From Erythrobacter sp. HL-111 (GTDB lineage Bacteria > Pseudomonadota > Alphaproteobacteria > Sphingomonadales > Sphingomonadaceae), in the NCBI RefSeq assembly GCF_900105095.1, contig NZ_LT629743.1, positions 744,001 through 808,000 of the forward strand: a DNA stretch of 64,000 nucleotides, given 5' to 3'. Below are positions 39,801 through 45,658 of this stretch, piece by piece. A program made the position numbers and the translations under genes. The number at the start of each line of letters is the position of its first letter. Position 1 is the first letter of the stretch. Under the pieces are notes generated by a model. The model worked only from the letters and a program-made list of their open reading frames with translations, searched no databases and was not told where the DNA came from.

Positions 39801-40347
39801 GGAGGACGCGATCCTTGCGGCCAAGGCGGGCGAAATGGGCCTCGAACCGGCACGGGACAAGGTTTCGCCCCAGATCACGGTCGATGCGCCGATCATGATC
39901 CCGGAGGACTACGTCCCCGACCTCGCCGTGCGCATGGCGCTCTACCGCCGATTGAACCAGGCCGAGGGCAAGGCCGAGATCGAAAGCCTCGCCGCCGAAA
40001 TGATCGACCGTTTCGGAGACCTGCCCGCACCGACGCAAAACCTCGTGCGCCTGATCGAGATCAAGCACCAGGCGATCGCGGCCAACATCGCCAAGATCGA
40101 CGTCGGCGCGCGGGGCACGCTTGTCACCTTCCACAAGGACGACTTCCCCGACCCCGCCGGCCTTGTCGCCTATGTCGACCGGCTGCAGGGCACGGCCAAG
40201 CTGCGCCCCGACATGAAGCTCGTCATCAACCGCGCCTGGGGCGATCCGCAGAGCCGGTTGAACGGGCTGTTCCAGCTGACCAAGGGGCTGAGCGGGATCG
40301 TGAAGAAGGCGGCGAAGGCGAAGGAAAAGAAGACCGAGGCGGCCTAG
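36847..40347 (+). CDS. mfd: Transcription-repair coupling factor Mfd
   Basis: DNA translocase that removes RNA polymerase stalled at lesions and recruits UvrA. The 1166-aa protein contains the UvrB-homology region (about 1-340), the RNA-polymerase-interacting domain (about 490-570, RGDLVVHVEHGIGKYLGLE), helicase motifs (GDVGFGKTEVALRAAF, DEEQRFGVTHKEKLK, TLTATPIPRTLQMAMSG) and the RecG-like motif near LYQLRGRVGRAKLRAYAYL. The C-terminal D7 domain follows. Length is typical. The C-terminal 15 residues are Lys/Ala/Glu-rich. It converges on the EAL gene with a 146-bp gap. Confidence 0.98.
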   Translation: MPDLSRILASETPLTLTSLPRGSLPLVMGDLARAAKRRAVFIAPDDAAMRSVAEAARLFAPEVEVIELPAWDCLPYDRASPALSISAARLSALHRLQNPQSGSQLLVTTVNAALQRVLTPFRVRESVREFAPGTTIGHDSLARLLTRAGYSRTDTVIDHGEFAVRGSIVDIFPSSLDQGLRLDFFGDELESLRLFDPGTQRSTGTLNSHLLLPASEALLDEASIKRFRSTYRELFGASATQDPLYEAVSEGRRLAGMEHWLPLFEERLSTLFDHLDAADVMVIDAQAISASEERIADIADYHDQRTRTGSDRSGSYRPLAPDALYLTRDEFAAALAAAPAHRASVFAAPEGEASLDFGFRAGRDFAPERARGDNVYEAAAQHLKAIARAGKRPLLAAYSTGSAKRIGSILSEAGTPTRIADTWQEALGLSARGDATIMVLPLEAGFANDDLEIVTEQDVLGDRLVRRKKKRRDSDAFLAELQALSRGDLVVHVEHGIGKYLGLEPIPVGKSQHDCVALEYHGGDKLFIPVENIDVLSRYGSSEEAVPLDRLGGEAWQKRRARLKERITAIAGELMKVAAERALKKAPVFEPEEASFNQFVDRFPWDETEDQDRAIEEVLRDLESGRPMDRLVCGDVGFGKTEVALRAAFVAAMSGRQVAVVAPTTLLARQHYQNFASRFEGFPLKVGRLSRLVSPREMAETREGLEKGDIDIVVGTHAILSKSTSFRDLGLVIVDEEQRFGVTHKEKLKQLRSDVHMLTLTATPIPRTLQMAMSGLRELSTIQTPPVDRLAVRTYVMEWDDMVMREALLREHHRGGQSFIVVSRISDMAPLEEWLHENVPEVKVVSAHGQMSPSEIEERMSAFYEGKYEVLLSTTIVESGLDLPSANTIIIHRADRFGLAQLYQLRGRVGRAKLRAYAYLTYEKDVQLSEIAEKRLKVLSDLDSLGAGFQLASHDLDIRGAGNLLGDEQSGHIREVGFELYQSMLEDAILAAKAGEMGLEPARDKVSPQITVDAPIMIPEDYVPDLAVRMALYRRLNQAEGKAEIESLAAEMIDRFGDLPAPTQNLVRLIEIKHQAIAANIAKIDVGARGTLVTFHKDDFPDPAGLVAYVDRLQGTAKLRPDMKLVINRAWGDPQSRLNGLFQLTKGLSGIVKKAAKAKEKKTEAA

Positions 40348-40435
40348 GTTCGGGCGCGCGCCCCGGACACCCTATGGCCGCTGTCCGGCGCGCGACGGTG
40401 CAACCCGACTGCCTGCTTGCAACCCCGTTCCCGCC

Positions 40436-40480
40436 CTTACCGTCACCCCGGCGCAGGCCCGGGTGCGGGACCCGTGCGTC
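40436..40480. repeat. Short intergenic GC-rich palindrome between mfd and EAL genes
   Basis: Within the 146-bp convergent gap, GTCACCCCGGCGC... and a matching GTGCGTCAC at the far end, with CCCGGG inside, form an imperfect inverted repeat. It resembles the CGTCACCCCGGC-type intergenic repeats of sphingomonads, or it could act as a terminator. No T tract. Confidence 0.3.
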
Positions 40481-40493
40481 ACCTTTTCGAGGC

Positions 40494-41378
40494 TCACCCG
40501 TGCCCCTTCCCGCGCCCCTTGCGGGCGAGTTCCAGCATCGCCTCGCTTTTCATCGGCTGGGCGCGCAGGAAGCCCTGCCAGTGATCGCACCCTTCCGCGA
40601 CCACCGCCGCGCGCTGGACCTCGCTTTCGACTCCCTCGGCATAGACCGCAAGGTCGAGCGCCTTCGCGACCTGCACGATCGCCCGGAACACGGCGAGCGA
40701 AGTGCGATCCCCGGGCACGCCGTCGAGCATGGTCTTGTCGAGCTTGAGCGCGTCCAGCGGCAATTCGCGCAGGTAGCGGAAATTGCAGAACCCCGCGCCG
40801 AAATCGTCGAGCGCAGTGCGGAAGCCGAGTTTCCTGAGCGCGGCGAGCGCCTCGCCCGCCTGTTTCAGGTTCCGCAGCAGCACGTCCTCGGTGATCTCGA
40901 GCATGAGCCGGGCGGGCGCGATGGCGCTGCGACCGATCAGCCCCGCGAAATCGGCCGCGAAGCGCGGGTCGCCCAGCTCCTCGGGCGTGATGTTGAGCGA
41001 GAGCGCAAGCCGCTCGGGCCAGCGCTCCGCCTGTTCGAGCGCGCGGGCGACGACATGGCGCGAGAGCGGCGCGACCAGCGCAGCGGGCTCGGCAATGGCG
41101 AAAAGGTCGCGCGCACCGATCTCGCCCAGCGTCGGGTGGTGCCAGCGCGCCAGCGCCTCGGCCCCGGTGACGATGCCGGTCGCGCAGGCGAATTGCGGCT
41201 GGAACAGGACCTCGATCTCGCGCCGGTCGAGCGCGGCGAGGAGGTCCGTCTCGAGCAGGTCAGGGCGCACGCCGGCAAGGACGGAGCTGCCCTGCCCCGC
41301 CCTGGCCCGGCCGCCCGCCGGCCGGTTTTCGAGCCCCTGCCCCCGCAACGATCGTCGCCGGTCCATCAGAAATCGCAC
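40494..41378 (-). CDS. EAL-domain cyclic-di-GMP phosphodiesterase, stand-alone
   Basis: 294-aa cytosolic protein: a basic N-terminus (about 1-40) and an EAL domain (about 43-285). The catalytic signature is kept: EALARWHHP, Asn in LNITPEEL, EITED, LDDFGAGFCNFRYL with both aspartates, LKLDKTML, AEGVE and QGFLRAQPM. It therefore probably hydrolyses c-di-GMP to pGpG, although loop 6 departs from the usual GTGYSS wording. No GGDEF, PAS or receiver domain is attached, so the regulating input is not visible. Divergent from NAD kinase. Confidence 0.9.
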   Translation of the reverse strand: MRFLMDRRRSLRGQGLENRPAGGRARAGQGSSVLAGVRPDLLETDLLAALDRREIEVLFQPQFACATGIVTGAEALARWHHPTLGEIGARDLFAIAEPAALVAPLSRHVVARALEQAERWPERLALSLNITPEELGDPRFAADFAGLIGRSAIAPARLMLEITEDVLLRNLKQAGEALAALRKLGFRTALDDFGAGFCNFRYLRELPLDALKLDKTMLDGVPGDRTSLAVFRAIVQVAKALDLAVYAEGVESEVQRAAVVAEGCDHWQGFLRAQPMKSEAMLELARKGRGKGHG

Positions 41379-41560
41379 TCCCTTCGCGGGTTCGCCGCCC
41401 TTTCGCGGAGATGGCGTTGTCTCCGCATGGAATTGTCCTAGGCATGAACGGGCGGGATGGGCAGGACAATCGGAAACACGGCCTGAATTGAAACATTGCG
41501 GCGAATCTGTAATTGCCGCGGGGAGCCTGGGGGAAACGGGCGCGGCGGGACGGGGACATC

Positions 41561-42364
41561 ATGGAAACGACAGGCGAAGAGCCGCACCAGTTCAAGAGGC
41601 CCTGCCTGCTCGCATCGGATACCGAGCGCGCGCAGATCGCCTACGAGACGCTTCTGGGCCAGCACGACTGGGCCTCGCTCGAGGAGGCCGACAGCGCGGT
41701 CGTGCTGGGCGGCGACGGGTTCATGCTGCAGACGCTGCACGACATGCTCGACCGGGCGCGAATCATTCCCGCCTTCGGGATGAACCTCGGGACGGTCGGC
41801 TTCCTGATGAACCGCTTCACGCCGAAGATGGACGTGCTCGGGCGATTGAACCGCGCGAAGCACAAGGCGATCGCCCCCTTGCGGATCGAGGCCGTCACCC
41901 AGAGCGGCGAACGGCACTCGCTGTGCGCGATCAACGAACTCTCGATCCTGCGCGAGACCCGCCAGACCGCGAAGATCGAGGTGACGGTCGGCAGCCGGGT
42001 GCGAATCCGGGAACTGGTCTGCGACGGGGTGCTGGTGGCGACGCCCGCGGGCTCGACCGCCTACAACCTGTCGGCGAACGGCCCGATCCTGCCGCTCGAC
42101 AGCGAGGTCCTGGCGCTCACCCCGATCAGCCCGTTCCGTCCACGGCGCTGGCGCGGGGCGATCCTGCCAGACCGGATGAAGATCATCCTCAAGGTGCTCG
42201 AACCGGTCAAGCGGCCTGTCGCAGCGGTTGCCGACCAGAAGGAACTGCGCGACATCGCCGAGGTCACGCTCGAGATCGCGCGCGACACCGAACTCGAATT
42301 GCTGTTCGATCCCGGCCAGTCGCTCGAGGAGCGGATCGTCTCGGAACAATTCGTGACGGCCTAG
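41561..42364 (+). CDS. nadK: NAD kinase
   Basis: Phosphorylates NAD to NADP. The 267-aa protein shows the nucleotide-binding GGDGFMLQTLH motif, GMNLGTVGFLMN, the NE motif INELSILRETRQTAK, and the substrate loop CDGVLVATPAGSTAYNLSANGPILPL. It corresponds to the compact alphaproteobacterial form without an N-terminal extension. ATG 41561 follows a G-rich GGGACGGGGAC; the earlier in-frame start at 41513 is less likely. A GC-rich inverted repeat just after the stop (42365-42400) may end the transcript, but it lacks a T tract. tRNA-Asn follows. Confidence 0.95.
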   Translation: METTGEEPHQFKRPCLLASDTERAQIAYETLLGQHDWASLEEADSAVVLGGDGFMLQTLHDMLDRARIIPAFGMNLGTVGFLMNRFTPKMDVLGRLNRAKHKAIAPLRIEAVTQSGERHSLCAINELSILRETRQTAKIEVTVGSRVRIRELVCDGVLVATPAGSTAYNLSANGPILPLDSEVLALTPISPFRPRRWRGAILPDRMKIILKVLEPVKRPVAAVADQKELRDIAEVTLEIARDTELELLFDPGQSLEERIVSEQFVTA

Positions 42365-42428
42365 CCGGCCCCCGGGGGGCGGTTTTGCCGGGGGCGGGCC
42401 ATGCCCGGGATTTTCGCTGCGAAGGCTC

Positions 42429-42457
42429 TTGCAAAACCCCACGCGCCCCCATATACG
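42429..42457 (+). promoter_or_regulatory. tRNA-Asn promoter
   Basis: TTGCAA (42429-42434), 17-nt spacer, TATACG (42452-42457), ending 33 nt before the mature tRNA 5' end. The TTGCAA -35 also occurs before the candidate RNA at 45453 (minus strand). Confidence 0.5.
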
Positions 42458-42490
42458 CGCGGCTCGCTCCGGCAGACAGACCGGGGCTGC

Positions 42491-42565
42491 TCCCCGATAG
42501 CTCAGCGGTAGAGTAGGTGACTGTTAATCACTTGGTCGTTGGTTCGAATCCAACTCGGGGAGCCA
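42491..42565 (+). tRNA. tRNA-Asn(GTT)
   Basis: 75-nt cloverleaf including encoded CCA. Acceptor TCCCCGA pairs with TCGGGGA, discriminator G at 42562, CCA at 42563-42565. The D-arm contains AGCTCAGCGGTAGAG, and the T-arm GTTCGAATC. The anticodon loop CTGTTAA gives anticodon GTT (42523-42525), reading AAC/AAU. Confidence 0.97.
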
Positions 42566-42675
42566 CACTTACCGCCCGCCGCCCCGGGCGATCCCGTTCG
42601 CGGGCCGCAGGGCGATAATCCTTCAGGAAACGTTTTCGGAAAGTGCGACGCGCCCGCGATCAGGCGGCGAAGCGC

Positions 42676-42752
42676 TGGTGTCCCCGACAGGATTCGAACC
42701 TGTGGCCTTCGGATTAGGAATCCGACGCTCTATCCTACTGAGCTACGGGGAC
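42676..42752 (-). tRNA. tRNA-Arg(CCT)
   Basis: 77-nt minus-strand cloverleaf including encoded CCA. Acceptor GTCCCCG pairs with CGGGGAC, and the T-arm contains GGTTCGAATCC. The anticodon loop TTCCTAA gives CCT (plus positions 42716-42718), reading AGG, a rare Arg codon in GC-rich genomes. It converges on tRNA-Asn across 110 bp that hold no visible gene. Confidence 0.97.
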
Positions 42753-42825
42753 GTTGCGATCGCTTCCATAGCATCGCGTGCCGGGTCGGCAATCCCCCGC
42801 CGGCAACCGGGCGGGGATGCCCGCT

Positions 42826-43308
42826 TCAGTTGATATCGTCCGGCGGGGCGACCGGGAAAGGCAGCGGGGCAACCGGCACGCCCTCGTCGATCAGCGCCTT
42901 CGCTTCGGCGAGGCTGGCGCGTCCGTGGATCGGGGCCTCCTCGCGCTCGCCGTAATGCATCGCGCGCGACGCTTCGGCGAAACCGTCTCCGACCCAGGTG
43001 CTCTTCTCGAGCGCCCGCGCCTGCGCCTTGGCAAGCGCGGCGAGCGCCTTGTGCACTTCCTTCGGCAGCTCACGGTTCGCGACCGGCTCGCCGGCTTGCG
43101 CCGGCTCGGGCGCGCGGGCGGATGCGGGTTCGACCCGCTTGCCCTTGGCCGGCACCAGTGGCGCCATCGGCGCCTTGCCGACATCGCCGGAGCCGCATTC
43201 GGGGCACGCGATCAGGCCGCGCGTGCGCTGGCTTTCGAAATCGGTGGAGGAGCCGAACCATCCCTCGAACCGGTGGCCCGCCTCGCAATGCAGGTCGAAT
43301 ACGATCAT
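42826..43308 (-). CDS. DUF1178 family zinc-ribbon protein
   Basis: 160-aa protein. The N-terminus MIVFDLHCEAGHRFEGWFGSS and a CPEC pair (about residues 35-38) form a FmdB-like zinc ribbon with Cys8 and His12. The middle is an Ala/Pro/Glu linker, and the C-terminus contains FAEASRAMHYGEREEAPIHG, conserved in DUF1178. Function unknown. Its ATG overlaps the stop of the nitrilase gene as ATGA, and it is third in grxC-nit-DUF1178. The upstream reading from 43449 is rejected because it lies inside that gene. Confidence 0.9.
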   Translation of the reverse strand: MIVFDLHCEAGHRFEGWFGSSTDFESQRTRGLIACPECGSGDVGKAPMAPLVPAKGKRVEPASARAPEPAQAGEPVANRELPKEVHKALAALAKAQARALEKSTWVGDGFAEASRAMHYGEREEAPIHGRASLAEAKALIDEGVPVAPLPFPVAPPDDIN

Positions 43309-44135
43309 AGCGGTCGTGATTTGGGGATTTCGCGGCGGTTGGCAAGAGAAGGCACCTGCGCGCGCACCGCCCCGATCCGCGAAAGGTCGATGTCGCAATA
43401 GCCGAGACCCGGACCCTCGTCCCCCATGTCGAGCAGGATATCGCCCCACGGGTCGATCACCAGGCTGTGGCCGTAAGTCGTGCGCCCGTCCTCATGTTCG
43501 CCGACCTGCGCGGCGGCGATGACGAAGGCGCTCGCCTCGATCGCCCGGGCGCGTTGCAGGACGTGCCAGTGCGCTGCGCCGGTCGGGACGGTGAAGGCGG
43601 CGGGAATCGCGATGCAGTCGCACAGCCGGCGGCCGAGTTCCTCGAACAGGGCGGGAAAGCGGATGTCGTAGCAGATCGTGAGGCCGAGCCGCCCGACCGG
43701 GCTGCCTTCGACACAGGCCACCTGCGCGCCCGGCGCGTAGGCATTGCTTTCCCGCCAGCTCTCCCCGCTCGCCAGTGCGACGTCGAACAGGTGCAGCTTG
43801 TCGTAAAGCGTGGGCGCGCCGCCATCCGCGGGAAAGTAATGCGCGCGGTTGAGCCACTTGCCCGAAGGATGCGCGACCGGCATGGAGCCGAGCGCAAGGT
43901 CGATCCCGGCCTCGACCGCGAGCCCGGCAAGCCGCCGCGGATAATCGGCGTAACCGCTCGCCGCGATGGTGCGCGCGGCCCTCCGGCGATCCCGGTCGAG
44001 CAGCAGCGCCATTTCCGGGGTGAACAGCGCGAGGGCGCCCTCCTCCGCGGCCCGTGTTGCCGCCTCGGCGATGGCGGCGAAATTCGCCTCGGGATCGATT
44101 CCCGAGCGCATCTGGAACAGCGCGATGCGCGTCAC
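43305..44135 (-). CDS. Carbon-nitrogen hydrolase, Nit1-type (probable deaminated-glutathione amidase)
   Basis: 276-aa nitrilase-superfamily enzyme with the Glu-Lys-Cys triad: Glu in LFTPEMALLL, Lys in TLYDKLHLFD, Cys in LTICYDIRFPAL. The Nit1 branch hydrolyses deaminated glutathione made by transaminase side reactions. That fits its placement directly after glutaredoxin: its GTG start overlaps the grxC stop as GTGA (44132-44135). It is also coupled by ATGA to DUF1178 downstream. Substrate is inferred from branch-like motifs and context. Confidence 0.92.
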   Translation of the reverse strand: MTRIALFQMRSGIDPEANFAAIAEAATRAAEEGALALFTPEMALLLDRDRRRAARTIAASGYADYPRRLAGLAVEAGIDLALGSMPVAHPSGKWLNRAHYFPADGGAPTLYDKLHLFDVALASGESWRESNAYAPGAQVACVEGSPVGRLGLTICYDIRFPALFEELGRRLCDCIAIPAAFTVPTGAAHWHVLQRARAIEASAFVIAAAQVGEHEDGRTTYGHSLVIDPWGDILLDMGDEGPGLGYCDIDLSRIGAVRAQVPSLANRREIPKSRPL

Positions 44136-44407
44136 GCGCCGGCATTCCCCGCGAGCAACGGGTCGAGCTTGCCTGCCCGGTCGAGCGCAGCGAGATCGTC
44201 GTAGCCGCCGACATGAACCTTGCCGATGAAGATCTGCGGCACCGTCCGGGCCGTCGGCGCGCGCTGCATCATTTCCTCGCGCCGCGGCCCGCCCATGGTG
44301 ATGTCGTGTTCGCTGTAGGCAGCGCCCTTGGCATCGAGGAGCTGCTTCGCGCGCACGCAGAAGGGGCAGGCGAACTTGGTGTAGATGTCGATCGTGGGAC
44401 TGGTCAT
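44132..44407 (-). CDS. grxC: Glutaredoxin 3
   Basis: 91-aa dithiol glutaredoxin that reduces disulfides with glutathione. Active site CPFC at about residues 14-17 (KFACPFCVRAKQLL; CPYC is more usual), cis-Pro and TVP in ARTVPQIFIGKVHVGGYDDL. ATG 44407 gives the family N-terminus TIDIYTKFACP; the upstream reading from 44620 was rejected. First gene of the coupled grxC-nit-DUF1178 operon, divergent from hsp20. Confidence 0.96.
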   Translation of the reverse strand: MTSPTIDIYTKFACPFCVRAKQLLDAKGAAYSEHDITMGGPRREEMMQRAPTARTVPQIFIGKVHVGGYDDLAALDRAGKLDPLLAGNAGA

Positions 44408-44470
44408 GCTGGCCTTTTCGCTGTGTCGGAAGGGATCGCAAGGGCCGCATTCCCGCGGTCTGCGAGCCCT

Positions 44471-44498
44471 CTTGAAAGCAATATCGCCTGCCCTAACT
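44471..44498 (+). promoter_or_regulatory. Candidate RpoH (sigma-32) promoter of hsp20
   Basis: CTTGAAA (44471-44477), 14-nt spacer, CCTAACT (44492-44498). The -35 is a perfect heat-shock sigma match and the -10 is a partial match. Transcription would start near 44505, leaving a roughly 110-nt leader before hsp20. Confidence 0.45.
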
Positions 44499-44504
44499 AG
44501 GACC

Positions 44505-44613
44505 TGCCGCGGCGTTTCGCCAGTCTCGGGAAAGGCCGCGGCACAAGGGATGCGGGTGCTGCACGGGGCAGGCCCGCCAAAGTCAAATTGCTCAACAAGG
44601 AGGATTTGCTGAT
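44505..44613 (+). promoter_or_regulatory. ROSE-like RNA thermometer in the hsp20 leader
   Basis: The 3' end of the leader can fold so that AATTGCTC (44586-44593) pairs with GAGGATT (44600-44606). The fold has one bulged G (44590) and a 6-nt loop, and it buries the AAGGAGGA Shine-Dalgarno (44597-44604). A U-U/C-G-C-U segment facing the Shine-Dalgarno with a critical bulged or mispaired G is the hallmark of ROSE thermometers controlling alphaproteobacterial small heat-shock genes. Upstream hairpins are possible (GGCG-TTT-CGCC at 44511-44521). The family match is by eye. Confidence 0.6.
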
Positions 44614-45108
44614 ATGTCACGTCTCGATTTCACCCCCTATCGCCGCTCGACCGTGGGTTTCGATCGCCTGTTCGACCTGCTCGAACAGCAGGCCCGCCAG
44701 AATTCGGGCGACAATTATCCCCCTTTCAACATCGCCAGGCGCGGTGAGGACGAATACCGCATCACGCTTGCCGTGGCCGGATTCCGCCCGCAGGATCTCG
44801 ACATCACCGCGCAGCAGAACCTGCTCGTCGTGCAGGGCAAGAAGCGCGAGGAAGATGACGACGACGCGGAGCTGATCCATGTCGGCATCGCCAACCGCGG
44901 GTTCGAGCGCCGCTTCGAACTGGCCGACTTCGTGCGGGTCCGCAGCGCGGATCTCGCCGACGGGCTCCTCACGATCGACCTGGTGCGCGAAGTGCCCGAG
45001 GCGATGAAGCCCAAGAAGATCGCCGTGAACGGCGCGGCCACCCTGACCGCGGTCCCGGACGCGCGGGACCGGAAGGACAGCGAGGCGCAGAACGCCGACG
45101 CCGCCTGA
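44614..45108 (+). CDS. hsp20: Small heat-shock protein, Hsp20/IbpA type
   Basis: 164-aa ATP-independent holdase. The alpha-crystallin domain spans about 34-130, with PPFNIARRGEDEYRITLAVAGF, DLDITAQQNLLVVQGKK, the FERRFELADFVRV strand region and the LADGLLTIDLVREVP segment. The usual A-x-x-x-NGVL motif is here ADGLLTIDL, as in IbpA relatives. The C-terminal IxI-type contact motif is KKIAV, followed by a flexible polar tail. An ideal AAGGAGG lies 10 nt upstream, embedded in a ROSE-like thermometer, with an RpoH-like promoter farther upstream. A strong hairpin follows the gene. Confidence 0.96.
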   Translation: MSRLDFTPYRRSTVGFDRLFDLLEQQARQNSGDNYPPFNIARRGEDEYRITLAVAGFRPQDLDITAQQNLLVVQGKKREEDDDDAELIHVGIANRGFERRFELADFVRVRSADLADGLLTIDLVREVPEAMKPKKIAVNGAATLTAVPDARDRKDSEAQNADAA

Positions 45109-45139
45109 TCGGACCGATCCCGCGACCGAATGAACGAGC

Positions 45140-45172
45140 CGGCCCGGCGCGAGCGAACCTCGCGCCGGGCCG
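45140..45172 (+). terminator. Hairpin terminator after hsp20
   Basis: Perfect 14-bp stem (CGGCCCGGCGCGAG / CTCGCGCCGGGCCG) with a 5-nt loop, 31 nt after the hsp20 stop. There is no T tract (AACTGATT follows), so termination efficiency is uncertain. Confidence 0.6.
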
Positions 45173-45225
45173 AACTGATTCAGGATGGACGCCGTAGCGC
45201 GATCGAGGATGAGGTTTCGCAAAGG

Positions 45226-45453
45226 GGTTGGAGGCGGACCTGCGTTAGGTCCGCCTCCGCGACCTGAGCCGCCCCGGCCAGTCCCGTCCGTCCGGGTCGC
45301 AGAAGACGGACGAGCCCGGCGCGAGCCCGTTGCGGCAGGATCCGTCCGAACCCGTAAGTTCCCCCGCCGCTAACCTGTCAGGCAAGGCGGCTGCCCTGCC
45401 CCCGTGAGAAGCGAGACCTTGTGGGATCCGCCCCTTATGAAAACCTGTAGGTC
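45226..45453 (-). ncRNA. Candidate structured small RNA, identity unresolved
   Basis: On the minus strand, AT-rich DNA is followed by TTGCAA (45485-45490), an 18-nt spacer and TAGTCT (45461-45466). Downstream comes about 225 nt able to form nested stems: AGACCT/AGGTCT, GCCGC/GCGGC, and GGGTTCG-GACGGA pairing with TCCGTC-TTCTG-CGACCC. The RNA ends at the 12-bp hairpin of 45230-45258. There is no matching reading frame. A 6S-type RNA is one possibility. SRP RNA, tmRNA and RNase P hallmarks are absent. Transcript ends are estimates. Confidence 0.35.
45230..45258 (-). terminator. 12-bp perfect hairpin, probable terminator of the candidate RNA
   Basis: GGAGGCGGACCT / AGGTCCGCCTCC with loop GCGTT (plus strand). 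On the minus strand it is followed by AACCCCTTT, a weak T run. It lies at the 3' end of the candidate RNA. Confidence 0.5.
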
Positions 45454-45460
45454 TGATGCA

Positions 45461-45490
45461 AGACTAGGGCGGAAAAGCGGGGCATTGCAA
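45461..45490 (-). promoter_or_regulatory. Candidate promoter of the small RNA
   Basis: Minus-strand TTGCAA (45485-45490), 18-nt spacer, TAGTCT (45461-45466), preceded by an AT-rich segment resembling an UP element (45491-45525). The -35 equals that of the tRNA-Asn promoter in this window. Confidence 0.4.
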
Positions 45491-45658
45491 GGATAATTTC
45501 ACATCATTTTAGGAACACGACACATCCTGTGCCGGGCATGACCCATCAAGGCACAATTCGCGTGTCGGGAAGGCGTTTCGGGCAGCAGGAGGCGGATGCG
45601 GGCAGCGCGCGGGACCACGGCGGCCGGTTAGTCTCGCCCGGCTGACGGGCCTGCGGGA

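Larger units (their letters stand above)
45173..45658. other. Gene-free region between hsp20 and pyrG
   Basis: No credible protein gene is seen. The stretch holds a second perfect hairpin, several further inverted repeats, an AT-rich block (45491-45525) rare for this genome, and the minus-strand promoter-like pair described separately. It is best explained by an RNA gene plus promoter. The segment next to pyrG (about 45530-45658) holds no recognised feature; the pyrG stop is at 45659. Confidence 0.6.

Noticed and set aside
42365..42400. Terminator after nadK
   Set aside because: The GC-rich repeat can fold, but no T tract follows and competing folds are equally good; mentioned only under nadK.
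45185..45373. 62-codon plus-strand frame in the hsp20-pyrG gap
   Set aside because: Arg/Pro-rich, spans two strong hairpins, no ribosome binding site; better explained by structured RNA.
45226..45453. SRP RNA, tmRNA or RNase P RNA in the hsp20-pyrG gap
   Set aside because: No GGAAGGAAGCAG loop (SRP), no AANDN-type tag frame or T-arm (tmRNA), no GAGGAAAGTCCGGGC (RNase P).
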